This document shows positions 8,231 through 16,883 of a DNA stretch of 40,626 nt, piece after piece. Position numbers and translations under genes: made by a program. Under the pieces are notes generated by a model that was not told the DNA's origin, searched no databases, and was given only the letters and a program-made list of their open reading frames with translations. Within the stretch, counting starts at the first letter, position 1; the number at the start of each line of letters is the position of its first letter. This stretch comes from a virus, in the IMG/VR virus record IMGVR_UViG_3300028557_000082, positions 1-40,626 of that record. One strand, 5' to 3'.

Positions 8231-9808
8231 TTATAACAACCAAGTTAAACTTTCGTCGTTATTTCCGTTGTTCCATGTCCAACCAGTGTCTTGTCGTTTT
8301 TGCAAGTTGGTATATATAACCGGATCGGTTTTTGTGAAATGGGATAAGGCACGTTTATTAAGTTCAATGCCTTGTTGTCGCAGTTTAAGTGAGGTATCGC
8401 GTAACCATAACCCAATACAAAATGCCATTACAAGATCATCATTATAACCACTTTGTGATTGAGCTTTGCCATTTAGCCAAATAAATACAAATAATTCTTG
8501 TATTAACCGTTTAGATCTAATTATAGGAGTTCGTTCACGCATATACATTTCAAGGGCTGATATCATTAATGGACGTGTACGTGTGGTTGTCGACACTCCA
8601 GGAACCATTTGGCTCTTATCTTTCATATCATAACCTTTTTTCAATTGTACATCGGCATCAGTATAGCCGTCATCTTTATAGGTATAAAATAGATTTTGAT
8701 AGCCTCTATCTAATGCTGGCTGAATTGCCGCCCATCCGATGTTTGCATTTTCAATTGCTAGCAATGCATTGTTCCATTCCGTAGCAACCGTTACTAACAT
8801 GTTTCCAAAATCATTAGGAGGAATTTTACCTTTGTATTCAGCTACTTGCCGTACATCTAATGTGTCTATAACATGAAATGTTGACCAGTCACCACCATCG
8901 CCACGAGCAACGTCAGCAATAACCATATAATCTCGCGAATAGTCCGGATATTCCCAAACCCAATATGCATTGTCATATCCTCGTTTTTCAATTGGATCTG
9001 TACATTTTTCATCAAATTCCATTAATATGGAACCATCAATCACAGTATGCCCTGATGAAATAAAGTCACAGTCACACTCCTGAGCCGCTCCTCGTTCGCC
9101 TAACAACTGTGTTTGTTGATCTCGCCAAGGTTGGTCTCGTTCTGGGTGTACGGTCCAGTGCAATTTAATTGTATGGAATCCATTGATTGCGGCTTCGGCA
9201 TCTGCCCATGTTTGATGAAACCAATTACCTACTCCATTCGGAGTTGATAATACTATGGCGCCTCCACCCGTTGATAGTGTAGCCTGTGATGCTATCCATA
9301 TTTCTTCAATGTTCCGAATAAATGCAGCCTCATCAATGATTAACAATGATAATGCTTCTGAACGTGCACCGGTTGTTGCGGATGATACTGCTTTTATCTG
9401 TGAACCATTTTTAAATTTAAGTGATAGTTTATTATCAGCTTCAATAGTCCCCTTTAACCAACTTGGTAAATTTTCATGCATCACTCGCACTTTAGTTACT
9501 AAGTTTTTTGCTACTTCTTGTGTTGTTGCAATAACAAGTACATTGAAATCTTCTTTGAACAACATACTCCATAAGGCAAACCCAGCTGACAAAGTTGATA
9601 TTCCTAACTGTCGTGATTTCAATATTACACTGTATCGGTTATCTCGTAATTCTGTTAATGAGTCTTCCTGAAATGGAAATAAATTAAATTTTATCTTTCC
9701 TTTTTTAGGATGTTGTATATAACAATATTGTCTCATAAAAAACACAGGATCTTTAGCACACATTTGATATTGTTGCTGAATAATCTGCTTTATCGTTAGT
9801 TGAGACAT
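8231..9808 (-). CDS. 17: Terminase large subunit, T4 gp17-like
   Basis: This 525-residue protein is the ATPase-nuclease motor that cuts concatemers and pumps DNA into the head. The N-terminal ATPase has an adenine-binding Gln motif (FPFQ, about 45-48), a Walker A-like KSRQLGIST at 64-72, Walker B LLIIDE at 155-160 with Asp159/Glu160, and a coupling motif STPNG near 188-192. The C-terminal RNase H-like nuclease begins with IADVARGDGGD (Asp299), followed by acidic positions near IENAN (about 356) and NDDLVMA. The Walker A lacks the usual Lys before Ser/Thr and instead has Lys64 at the start of the loop, a deviant form known in some terminases such as lambda gpA. The length is shorter than T4 gp17 (610). 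No small terminase subunit was recognised nearby. Confidence 0.94.
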   Translation of the reverse strand: MSQLTIKQIIQQQYQMCAKDPVFFMRQYCYIQHPKKGKIKFNLFPFQEDSLTELRDNRYSVILKSRQLGISTLSAGFALWSMLFKEDFNVLVIATTQEVAKNLVTKVRVMHENLPSWLKGTIEADNKLSLKFKNGSQIKAVSSATTGARSEALSLLIIDEAAFIRNIEEIWIASQATLSTGGGAIVLSTPNGVGNWFHQTWADAEAAINGFHTIKLHWTVHPERDQPWRDQQTQLLGERGAAQECDCDFISSGHTVIDGSILMEFDEKCTDPIEKRGYDNAYWVWEYPDYSRDYMVIADVARGDGGDWSTFHVIDTLDVRQVAEYKGKIPPNDFGNMLVTVATEWNNALLAIENANIGWAAIQPALDRGYQNLFYTYKDDGYTDADVQLKKGYDMKDKSQMVPGVSTTTRTRPLMISALEMYMRERTPIIRSKRLIQELFVFIWLNGKAQSQSGYNDDLVMAFCIGLWLRDTSLKLRQQGIELNKRALSHFTKTDPVIYTNLQKRQDTGWTWNNGNNDESLTWLL

Positions 9809-9809
9809 A

Positions 9810-10190
9810 TTATTTTGTTAGTTCGTTAATTAATATTCCAGATCCGATGGAAGTTATAATTCCTAATCCAAACCATATGTTTTTATTATCATACCACTTT
9901 GGTTGTAATCGTTTTTCACGTTGAACATACAAATCAATATTTGTCTGCAATAACGCAACTTGTTGATATTGTAACGCAATCTGTACAGAATCTAAATACA
10001 TAACAGATTTTTGTTTTTTAATAATAAGTTGTTGATTTGCAATTATTTCAGTATTTATTTCATCTACGTGCCAAAGTGAATCAATTGTAGCAGATATATC
10101 AAACAATTCTTGTTCGGTAAAACATGTATCCGGAGTTGTTTGAGTAAAACAAAATATAGGAAATAATAATATAACTAATAATTTTTTCAT
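9810..10190 (-). CDS. Secreted or membrane-anchored small protein, spanin-like
   Basis: This 126-residue protein starts with a signal-peptide-like stretch (MKKLLVILLFPIFCF) ending with a Cys at position 14, and carries a second hydrophobic segment at about 107-122 (WFGLGIITSIGSGILI). Between them is a helical, Gln-rich, coiled-coil-like region. Its ATG overlaps the stop of the upstream gene (ATGA), and its stop abuts the terminase start. The pair with the upstream gene resembles phage lysis or envelope cassettes, in which one protein is an inner-membrane coiled coil and the other is exported. Calling it a spanin is inference, as there is no clear lipobox. An alternative is an envelope or superinfection-immunity protein. 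Confidence 0.7.
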   Translation of the reverse strand: MKKLLVILLFPIFCFTQTTPDTCFTEQELFDISATIDSLWHVDEINTEIIANQQLIIKKQKSVMYLDSVQIALQYQQVALLQTNIDLYVQREKRLQPKWYDNKNIWFGLGIITSIGSGILINELTK

Positions 10191-10522
10191 TTTTTCTTTT
10201 TCTTGTTAGTTTTATTCAAAATATTGGTTTTAGCTTGGTTTGCTGTTTTAGACAATTCAACTTTAATATTTTGTTTTTTATCTTCTAACGCTTTAACTTT
10301 AGTTTCTGCCGTTAAAATATCTTTTTTAACTTCAGTTTTTTGATTTTCAATTGCATCTACTTTTCCGGATATAATATCCACTTGATGTGTATTATTATCA
10401 ATTTGTTTATCTAGTTTTTTAACAGCCTTAACCGTTGTTTTTCTATTAATAGCAATTGCCATTCCAAATGCAGCTACTATTGAGCCTATTATAATTGCCC
10501 AATATTTCTTAATTATTTTCAT
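10187..10522 (-). CDS. Inner-membrane coiled-coil protein (i-spanin or holin-like)
   Basis: This 111-residue protein has one N-terminal membrane segment (about residues 8-25, WAIIIGSIVAAFGMAIAI) followed by a long Lys/Glu-rich coiled coil and a poly-Lys tail. I chose the ATG at 10522 because GGAG lies 7 nt upstream; an in-frame ATG at 10534 would put that SD inside the gene. Such topology, a single N-terminal anchor plus a periplasmic coiled coil, is that of i-spanins, and the neighbour 9810-10190 would be the partner. Both are guesses from topology and gene pairing. A membrane-bound phage factor unrelated to lysis is an alternative. Confidence 0.7.
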   Translation of the reverse strand: MKIIKKYWAIIIGSIVAAFGMAIAINRKTTVKAVKKLDKQIDNNTHQVDIISGKVDAIENQKTEVKKDILTAETKVKALEDKKQNIKVELSKTANQAKTNILNKTNKKKKK

Positions 10523-11156
10523 TGTTTTCTCCATTTAATCGATTTAAAAATTGTTGTTTGAATTCTGTAAAACTTTTTTCTATTTTTTCTTCAAATTCGT
10601 CTGGTGTCATTTTTGCGGCATATGATTCCGTTTCTCCGTCGGCATTAAGTACAAATTTGGATACTTCTGTATATGCCTTTCTTAGCATTACAACATCTTG
10701 TTCGGCATCGTGTAACCATGCTAATGCATTTTCACGTATTTTATTGTGTTCATATTCATCGAACGTTCCATTTATTTTTAATTGATGTTCCATTTCAATT
10801 ACACAATCAAAACACATTCCATGAATTTTTCTCATTTTTTCATCAAGCTGATTTGCTTTGTAACATGTACATATGTCTTTTTGACAATTAGTAAATGCGG
10901 TTAATTCATCTCGAACTTCTTGAAATAAATCAGAATTTTTTGTTTTTCGAATTCGAAATCCATCTTTTTGTTCTATAATGTATATGTTGCCATGGCTATC
11001 AGTTTCTTCCCACGTATCGCCTACAACATGACGTTGTGCCTTTTTAGCTGTAGCTTCTGTATCAGAAAATCCAATTGTTTTTTTGGTTTGGAACCTGTGT
11101 GTGCCGTCAATCATTTGTTGTACGGCTTTGACGTTTTGTAACTTATTATTCGACAT
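10509..11156 (-). CDS. Hypothetical protein with Cys cluster
   Basis: This 215-residue protein is not recognised. Residues about 93-100 carry three Cys (CQKDICTC), and a further CFDC follows at about 117-120, a spacing compatible with a zinc-binding knuckle. The N-terminal part (residues 20-80) contains two beta hairpin-like stretches with GDTWEETDSHGNIYIIEQKDG. The C-terminal half is helical with Asp/Glu/Lys. It overlaps the next gene at its 3' end and follows the stop of the previous one by 1 nt, so it is in an operon running from 12045 to 9810. A nucleic-acid or metal-binding role is possible but unproven. Confidence 0.75.
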   Translation of the reverse strand: MSNNKLQNVKAVQQMIDGTHRFQTKKTIGFSDTEATAKKAQRHVVGDTWEETDSHGNIYIIEQKDGFRIRKTKNSDLFQEVRDELTAFTNCQKDICTCYKANQLDEKMRKIHGMCFDCVIEMEHQLKINGTFDEYEHNKIRENALAWLHDAEQDVVMLRKAYTEVSKFVLNADGETESYAAKMTPDEFEEKIEKSFTEFKQQFLNRLNGENNENN

Positions 11157-11157
11157 A

Positions 11158-12045
11158 TTATTTATTGTTTGATTGCGTATTCAATTTAGCTAATTGTTTA
11201 TTCGATGTAATCTTTAACATTTTCCAAACATTTGCTTTATCTTCAACTTCAGCTTTATCCAATGATAATCCAATTACTTTGATAATTGATTTAAGTTTTG
11301 CAATATTGCCTTCTTGTTTCTTAAGATACTGTACAAACCGGTCAACGTCTAATGCTTCTTTAGTTTCTGGTGATACTTGACTTTCTGCATCTTTTTCTGC
11401 CGTGTCTGTTGGTGCTGCAGGTGGTGGTGTATCCATTGGAGCCATTGAATCCGTTGGTGCTGCGTCGGTTGTAGCTGGTGGCGTGTCCGTTGGTGCTGCA
11501 GGTGGTGGTGTATCCATTGGAGCCATTGAATCCGTTGGTGCTGCGTCGGTTGTAGCTGGTGGCGTGTCCGTTGGTGCTGCGGCAGGGGCTGGTGCATCAG
11601 CTGATGCTTTCTCTTTCTCTTCTTCTGGTGCAGGTGTTGTTTGTTCTAAAATAACTTTAACAATTTTTTTGCGGACATATTCTCTAACTAATCGTTCTCG
11701 TTGTTCTCTAGTAAGATTTTCTACTTTGTCCTTAATAACATCAGATATATTTTTTTCTTCATTATCTTGACGTTTTTTAAATACTTTTGCTGCATGTTTT
11801 GCATCATACTCACCATCTTCTAGATCTTTATATAAACGATCATCAGCATTATATTTTACATCATAATTACCGTCATCTTGCACAGGTTTATCTGTTTTAC
11901 GCAACACATTTGATAGTTTATTTTTAGTCGAATATGGATTAAGTTTTCCATCTTTATCATCTACCGTATAATCTTTCAAATCTTTTCTAGATTTATATTT
12001 TGTATTTTCTGGTTTCTTGTATTTGCTTTTGTGTTTCTCAGTCAT
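11158..12045 (-). CDS. Pro/Ala/Thr-repeat protein of unknown function
   Basis: This 295-residue protein has three parts. Residues 1-150 are highly charged, Lys/Asp/Tyr-rich and probably extended, ending in a helix with LTREQRERLVREYVRKKIVKVIL. Residues about 150-225 form a low-complexity linker with two 27-residue repeats of APTDTPP-type units. Residues 225-295 are a compact helical end. The linker is encoded by an 81-bp tandem repeat. I recognise no family. It heads an operon with the octamer 23 nt upstream and AGGAT as a possible SD. The architecture, two folded ends joined by a Pro/Ala tether, is common in phage virion or anchoring proteins, but nothing here proves which. Confidence 0.8.
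   Translation of the reverse strand: MTEKHKSKYKKPENTKYKSRKDLKDYTVDDKDGKLNPYSTKNKLSNVLRKTDKPVQDDGNYDVKYNADDRLYKDLEDGEYDAKHAAKVFKKRQDNEEKNISDVIKDKVENLTREQRERLVREYVRKKIVKVILEQTTPAPEEEKEKASADAPAPAAAPTDTPPATTDAAPTDSMAPMDTPPPAAPTDTPPATTDAAPTDSMAPMDTPPPAAPTDTAEKDAESQVSPETKEALDVDRFVQYLKKQEGNIAKLKSIIKVIGLSLDKAEVEDKANVWKMLKITSNKQLAKLNTQSNNK
11411..11572 (-). repeat. 81-bp tandem repeat, two copies
   Basis: Copy 1 is 11411-11491 and copy 2 is 11492-11572; a partial third copy begins at 11573. The two full copies are identical apart from the junction region. The unit is a multiple of three and encodes 27 residues, so copy number can change without shifting the frame. Confidence 0.93.
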
Positions 12046-12067
12046 CGTTTAATCCTATTTTTCTTTT

Positions 12068-12081
12068 ATAAATATAAATAT
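12068..12081 (-). promoter_or_regulatory. Double ATATTTAT octamer before the 11158-12045 gene
   Basis: Two overlapping copies of the octamer (12068-12075 and 12074-12081) stand 23 nt before the ATG at 12045. It is the only site with a doubled motif. Confidence 0.45.
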
Positions 12082-12094
12082 CATATCAATTAAA

Positions 12095-14119
12095 TCACCT
12101 TGCGTATTTTAATACTCCTAGTATTTGATTGACAGGTGCAAATGCTCCGGTTAGCTTATAAGTATTGCCGCCGTAGACAAATACTACTCCTTCTGATGGT
12201 ACAATTGCTTCAAATCCGCCTAATCGCTGTATACGCTTTAATTCATGTTCTAATTTCTTGATACTGTTAATATCATTAGTTGTTTGCAATTCTCGAATTA
12301 AATCTGCTAAATCTCGTTTTAATTCTTGTGCCGACTTAGATGGATTTGCTGCTAAAAAGTTTTGAGCATTTTGTAATACCACTGCACCTAAGCGTAAAAA
12401 TATGCTTTCAAATGGTTCCATATTTTGTTTGTAATACGTTTTAAAATCTTTTTTATCAAATTCAGTTACCCAATTTGCAAAGTCTGGATTGTCTATTAGT
12501 TTTTTAACTGCTACTATGCTTGTTGATTTATCAAAGAATGCCCATCGATTAATTAACAAAGACAATAGGTTATCTGGAATTTCATATCCAACGGCTCGAG
12601 CTTTTTCACGTATTACATCTGCCCACCACGCCTTATGATAATCAGAAACTAAATCTGTATCTTTTAGTCCGTAACGTGTTTTTAATTGATCTACTTCATT
12701 AAAGAATGCAGCTTGTTGATCTTCAAAATCTTCCAATCTACCAATTTTAATTCGTTGCGGTGGTATAAATGAAAATGTTTTTTGTAAGTGTGCATTTGCT
12801 TCTTGTATAATGCCTTGCAGTACGCCACCGCCAGTTAAATCAGTTTCAACTGTGTTACCTTGTTCATCGTATTCAACTAAATTGTGGAATTGCAACACAG
12901 CTACATCATATGAAATAACATTTTTAGTTGCTGGGTAAATAATTTCCATGTTTGCAAATACTCGACCGTTTTTAAAAATACCATTCAATGTTTGTGGATT
13001 GACACGGGTAAATGCTTCTGCTAAATCTTCTGCAGCATTTCCAAATGCATCTGATATAGGTCCGCGGCCTCCGAATTTATCTTGTATTTCTTGTACTGAC
13101 ATCGGATTAATTACAGTGCCTTTATTACGAGCAAATCCGATTTGATTGTTCTTGTATGTTACTTGAATATTTTGACCATCAGTTTTTTCTGTTACTGCGG
13201 CTTCAATGTCTAAACGTCCACCTAATGATCTAGCAATAATTTCTTTAACATCGCCAAATGACAATGAATGATCATCATATGGGTGTGCCATATGGCCTGC
13301 CGCACCACCTTCTTTAATCATTTGAATTGCTTCAGTTAATGGAACTCCATATACAGTTTTTTCAAAATCTTTGAAATCATATACAAATGGTTTTCCAAAA
13401 CTAGAATTTAAAAATTTTTTTAATTTAGCAATTTTATGTTTATGTTTTTCAGCTGTTTTAGGATCCATATATCCTTCCACTACTTGTTTAATATCTTCTT
13501 GTAGTGTTTTAGTCCACCAGTCTTTAGAAAATAATGACTCTTGTACGCCTTTTAATATTTGCCATATATTTTTTACTTCTGCATCGTTTTGGTTAGGATA
13601 TGAAGCTCGAAATGTGGAATAATCATCATTTGCTAATGCAACGCGTATTGTTGATGCCGAAATTGGTTCTCTTGATTTATATAGTAGTGGATCAATGTCA
13701 ATATTTAATTCTGTTGCATCAACTCCAGAAGGAATTTTGCGTCCTTGTTTATCTCCAATTGTTTTGTATTTATCTACATTTGGAACAAATGCTTTTGCTC
13801 GTACGTAATCATCTCCTTTTGTTGATGCTGCCATAGCAAATCGACCTTGTACATCAGATGGAAGTGCAAATAGGTATTCATACGCAGCCATTATAGGAGA
13901 ATTGAATTCTGTTGGCTGTATAGTAATATTTGGATTGCGATTAATTAAATTGAATATATCAATTGTTTTTTCTCGTGTAATTCCGTCTCGGTCTTTAGGT
14001 CCAATTAAAAGTATCACTTTATCAGTATCAGGATGTTGAGCATATCGTTCTGCTAATGCTAAATGAGCTCCGGTTAATGGTTTAAATCCTCCTGGAAATA
14101 ACGTTGTTATTTTATTCAT
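12095..14119 (-). CDS. Bifunctional nucleotidyltransferase / RNA-ligase-like fusion
   Basis: This 674-residue protein joins two enzyme domains. Residues about 1-200 form a HIGH-type cytidylyltransferase-like fold: FPGGFKPLTGAHL at 8-20 (TGAH standing for the (H/T)xGH motif) and ISASTIR at about 152-158, equivalent to the ISSTxxR motif of NMN adenylyltransferases. Residues about 300-660 carry the ligase/capping-enzyme nucleotidyltransferase motifs in order: motif I EKTDGQN with Lys312, FARNKG as Ia, motif III FANMEI with Glu392, motif IV SEGVVF with Glu643 and motif V YKLTG with Lys655. This is the pattern of Rnl2-like RNA ligases, which join or repair RNA via a Lys-AMP intermediate. The substrate of either half is unknown: NMN, other nucleotides or tRNA-related groups are possible for the first. 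Each domain call is confident; the joint function is inference. Confidence 0.85.
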   Translation of the reverse strand: MNKITTLFPGGFKPLTGAHLALAERYAQHPDTDKVILLIGPKDRDGITREKTIDIFNLINRNPNITIQPTEFNSPIMAAYEYLFALPSDVQGRFAMAASTKGDDYVRAKAFVPNVDKYKTIGDKQGRKIPSGVDATELNIDIDPLLYKSREPISASTIRVALANDDYSTFRASYPNQNDAEVKNIWQILKGVQESLFSKDWWTKTLQEDIKQVVEGYMDPKTAEKHKHKIAKLKKFLNSSFGKPFVYDFKDFEKTVYGVPLTEAIQMIKEGGAAGHMAHPYDDHSLSFGDVKEIIARSLGGRLDIEAAVTEKTDGQNIQVTYKNNQIGFARNKGTVINPMSVQEIQDKFGGRGPISDAFGNAAEDLAEAFTRVNPQTLNGIFKNGRVFANMEIIYPATKNVISYDVAVLQFHNLVEYDEQGNTVETDLTGGGVLQGIIQEANAHLQKTFSFIPPQRIKIGRLEDFEDQQAAFFNEVDQLKTRYGLKDTDLVSDYHKAWWADVIREKARAVGYEIPDNLLSLLINRWAFFDKSTSIVAVKKLIDNPDFANWVTEFDKKDFKTYYKQNMEPFESIFLRLGAVVLQNAQNFLAANPSKSAQELKRDLADLIRELQTTNDINSIKKLEHELKRIQRLGGFEAIVPSEGVVFVYGGNTYKLTGAFAPVNQILGVLKYAR

Positions 14120-14135
14120 TATGTTTCCGTTTTAT

Positions 14136-14143
14136 ATAAATAT
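14136..14143 (-). promoter_or_regulatory. ATATTTAT octamer before the fusion enzyme
   Basis: Gene-sense ATATTTATATAAAA, 17 nt before the ATG at 14119, followed by GGAAA as a weak SD. Confidence 0.5.
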
Positions 14144-14156
14144 TATAATAAGTTAT

Positions 14157-16856
14157 TCATCGTATTGGATTAATTGGGGGGGCAACAGAACCTCCTGTTA
14201 ATCGACTTGTTCGATAAACAAATCCTTTAAATTTAAGTATATCACTAGAATTACCAGTTGATGATCTTTCGGTAATCATATAAATTCGAACATATCGTCC
14301 TTGATAATTTTCAAATGTAGTTGAATATGCACCTGCTGTAATTAATTGATTTTTTGCTCCGCCTTCTATTGCAACACTATTAATTGGAGTAATTTGTACT
14401 ACGGATGATATTGTTTCAGGAGTACTCCATGAATCATATCCGGTTGTTGTTCCGATGCTACCAGTTATACTTGCAGATTGAATGTACCATGTACTGCGAA
14501 TTGTTCCTGTTGCTGACATAAACGGGGTAAATTGATACATGAATGATGTTTGTAAACTTGTTTCACCTGGCAATATAAATGTTTCAAATATAGATGTTAT
14601 CTGCGGATTTGTTGTTAAATCGCCAGTATATGTATATTCATCTCGATTAAAATAAACAATGCGTCCTATATTTACAGCATCTGCATATTCATTATTAGAA
14701 TCAAATAGAATTGCACCGGTAGGTCCAACCGTTATAATTGATGATGCAGTAACATCGCCGGCTGCATTTAAAACAAATCCACTAGATGAAATTTCTAAAT
14801 TGCCGTTGCTACCGCTAATATAAGTTCCATTTGGATTTCCAAAAAAGAAATTGTCTGTTGCAACATAAATTTCATCATCGCTAGTTGAATATCTAAAATA
14901 ACTTGAAGTATTTAGATAAAGTTCTAATCCAACACCACTGTATGGTTGATTATATTTAGATAATGAACCTGTTAATGCAGATCCACTCCACAATAAAAAT
15001 CCTGGGAAACCTGCATCAAATCCTTCATATCCTAAAGATCTAATAAACCCGGAATTTTTATATCCACTAATTGCAACTCCTGATTCTAGTGAATCTGCTA
15101 CATATAAAGATCCAGTAAGCATTGAATAATCACCATCGATATATCTATTACCCCCTTGCCACGCATTATCATATAAATAAGATATTTGTTTGCTAACAAC
15201 CCCATCTACATTATAATATTCCACTTTAAATGAAATTTGATTGTTTGCCTTATGTGGCGTTTCAATAATAGATCGGATTCTAGTATAATTAGGAGAATAT
15301 CCAGCATCATTATCAGTCGTTGTTCGTACATCGGCAATTTGCCATTGTCCCGCCTCTACCACAAATAATAATGCTGCGGTACCGTTGTAGTTAGTTTCAA
15401 AATTAAATACTACATCATCAAATCGTTGTGAATCGGATGTTACTTCTAATTCGCCAATGCGTTTGCCTAATATCTTTGGTAGTTCTTGATTAAAATAATC
15501 CGTTGGATCAAATGCTACAGCACTTCCAGAAACATAAACTGATAAGCGTGGATTAAGTCCGGAGGTGTCTCTCGTACCTAATGCATCAATTGTAACTTTA
15601 TATGATGATGTTGCAATAAATACTCCGTTATATGCAGATTTATTTTGTACTACTAACGCTGCATTTCGAGCTGAAATATCGGTTGCACTAGTAATATTCA
15701 TTGCATTATTCAATGACGCCGTAGACCAAGTAAGTGTAGGAGCCGTTCCGGTTGTTTTTCCAACGTATGTAAATCCTTCCCAATATGCATTGATAATGCT
15801 TTGTGATGTAAATGTGCCTATGCTTTGGTCTGGAAACAATGATGCCGTGCTAGTTACAAATATTTCTGTTTCTTCAAGTTCAACATCATTAACTAGTTCC
15901 CATGTGCCAACTGTACCTTTATTGTTTGTATATACTTTTATACGAGATACATCGCCTGTTGCTGGTTCCAATCCTTTAATTTGCAACAACGCAAACGATT
16001 GTGAATTTTCTGTTGCAACATAGGTTGGAGTTTGTTCATATGTCAATGAGTAGGCCGATGCTGCAAATTCCGTGTAAGTATGTGGAAAAATGCTTTGGCT
16101 ACTATAAACCGTATATTCTCGATCTAACAATGCCGTAGTGTCAGATAATATCTTTTTTATCGTAGATGTATACGCCGGAGAGATGATGGTGTAATTAGGC
16201 GTAGGGGTAGGAGATTGTGGTGTAGCAACTGTAATTGTACCTGTCTGCATATCTCCGGTGAATTTACCACCTGTTAATTCTATTGCTGGTGCACCATTGA
16301 GTGTAAACAATCTAACAGTGCCTGTGGTATATATTGGAAATTGTTGACTGCCGGAATAGATTCGGTCTAATTGTACTCCAACTTGTTCAGAAACGGTTAC
16401 TTCTGGTACTTTTGAAAATATAATTTCAGATACATTTGATACGTTTGGATTAACAGGAACTGTACGAGACCATCTTAAATTAGGTCGACCTTGCCATTCT
16501 TGTGGTACTGATTGTCCATTAATGGTTTGTGCTTCGGAGATTAGGGTTACCGTACAATCACCTGGAGATGTTTCTGTGTAAATGTATATTGCAATTACAC
16601 GAGACTTGTCTTCATCAATGTAATCTACAACTTCCGTATAAATTGGATCACCGTTATAATCTAATACTTCTAAATTTAATACACCGCCTACTCGCAAATT
16701 AGTAGGATGACCTCGAAGTTTAAATAAATTTTTACCAGCAGTTAATCGTGTAGGAAATTCAGTTATTTGAAAATAGTCCGGTGAGGTTAACGATGTATCT
16801 TGAAAATAAACCGGAATGTATTGTAAACCTTTATATACAGCTTCTTTGCGTTTCAT
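14157..16856 (-). CDS. Large virion structural protein, probably tail fibre or baseplate
   Basis: This 899-residue protein is rich in Thr, Ser, Gly, Tyr and Asn and consists of predicted beta strands throughout, with only three Cys seen. Residues about 1-330 look like several small beta domains (PTNLRVGGVLNLEVLDYNGDPIY). The middle (about 360-620) has long stretches of the kind seen in adhesin or carbohydrate-binding modules. Around 690-740 there is a fibre-like passage (GNLEISSSGFVLNAAGDVTASS) suggesting a trimeric beta-helical stem, and the last 150 residues form another beta domain. It is not recognised as a specific T4 protein. Composition and location support a virion surface role. The gene stands alone between the fusion enzyme and the gp47/46 gene, with its own octamer. 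Confidence 0.72.
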   Translation of the reverse strand: MKRKEAVYKGLQYIPVYFQDTSLTSPDYFQITEFPTRLTAGKNLFKLRGHPTNLRVGGVLNLEVLDYNGDPIYTEVVDYIDEDKSRVIAIYIYTETSPGDCTVTLISEAQTINGQSVPQEWQGRPNLRWSRTVPVNPNVSNVSEIIFSKVPEVTVSEQVGVQLDRIYSGSQQFPIYTTGTVRLFTLNGAPAIELTGGKFTGDMQTGTITVATPQSPTPTPNYTIISPAYTSTIKKILSDTTALLDREYTVYSSQSIFPHTYTEFAASAYSLTYEQTPTYVATENSQSFALLQIKGLEPATGDVSRIKVYTNNKGTVGTWELVNDVELEETEIFVTSTASLFPDQSIGTFTSQSIINAYWEGFTYVGKTTGTAPTLTWSTASLNNAMNITSATDISARNAALVVQNKSAYNGVFIATSSYKVTIDALGTRDTSGLNPRLSVYVSGSAVAFDPTDYFNQELPKILGKRIGELEVTSDSQRFDDVVFNFETNYNGTAALLFVVEAGQWQIADVRTTTDNDAGYSPNYTRIRSIIETPHKANNQISFKVEYYNVDGVVSKQISYLYDNAWQGGNRYIDGDYSMLTGSLYVADSLESGVAISGYKNSGFIRSLGYEGFDAGFPGFLLWSGSALTGSLSKYNQPYSGVGLELYLNTSSYFRYSTSDDEIYVATDNFFFGNPNGTYISGSNGNLEISSSGFVLNAAGDVTASSIITVGPTGAILFDSNNEYADAVNIGRIVYFNRDEYTYTGDLTTNPQITSIFETFILPGETSLQTSFMYQFTPFMSATGTIRSTWYIQSASITGSIGTTTGYDSWSTPETISSVVQITPINSVAIEGGAKNQLITAGAYSTTFENYQGRYVRIYMITERSSTGNSSDILKFKGFVYRTSRLTGGSVAPPINPIR

Positions 16857-16875
16857 TGCGTTTAATATCTTTTAT

Positions 16876-16883
16876 ATAAATAT
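16876..16883 (-). promoter_or_regulatory. ATATTTAT octamer before the 14157-16856 gene
   Basis: Gene-sense ATATTTATATAAAAGATATT, 20 nt before the ATG at 16856. It touches the last base of the upstream stop codon. Confidence 0.5.

Noticed and set aside
9255-9671. + strand frame of 138 codons opposite the terminase
   Set aside because: The opposite strand encodes essential gp17 motifs; the + frame is an antisense shadow.
11411-11572. CRISPR-like array
   Set aside because: The repeat is two direct, spacer-less 81-bp copies inside a coding frame, not short repeats separated by unique spacers.
11402-11770. Open + strand frame of 122 codons over the 81-bp repeat (Gly/Val/Ser-rich)
   Set aside because: It is the complement of the Pro/Ala/Thr repeat, which is stop-free in several frames, and it has no independent start signal or family likeness.
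15565-16023. + strand frame of 152 codons inside the large structural gene
   Set aside because: It lies fully antisense to a well-supported 899-residue gene, with no SD or recognisable protein features.
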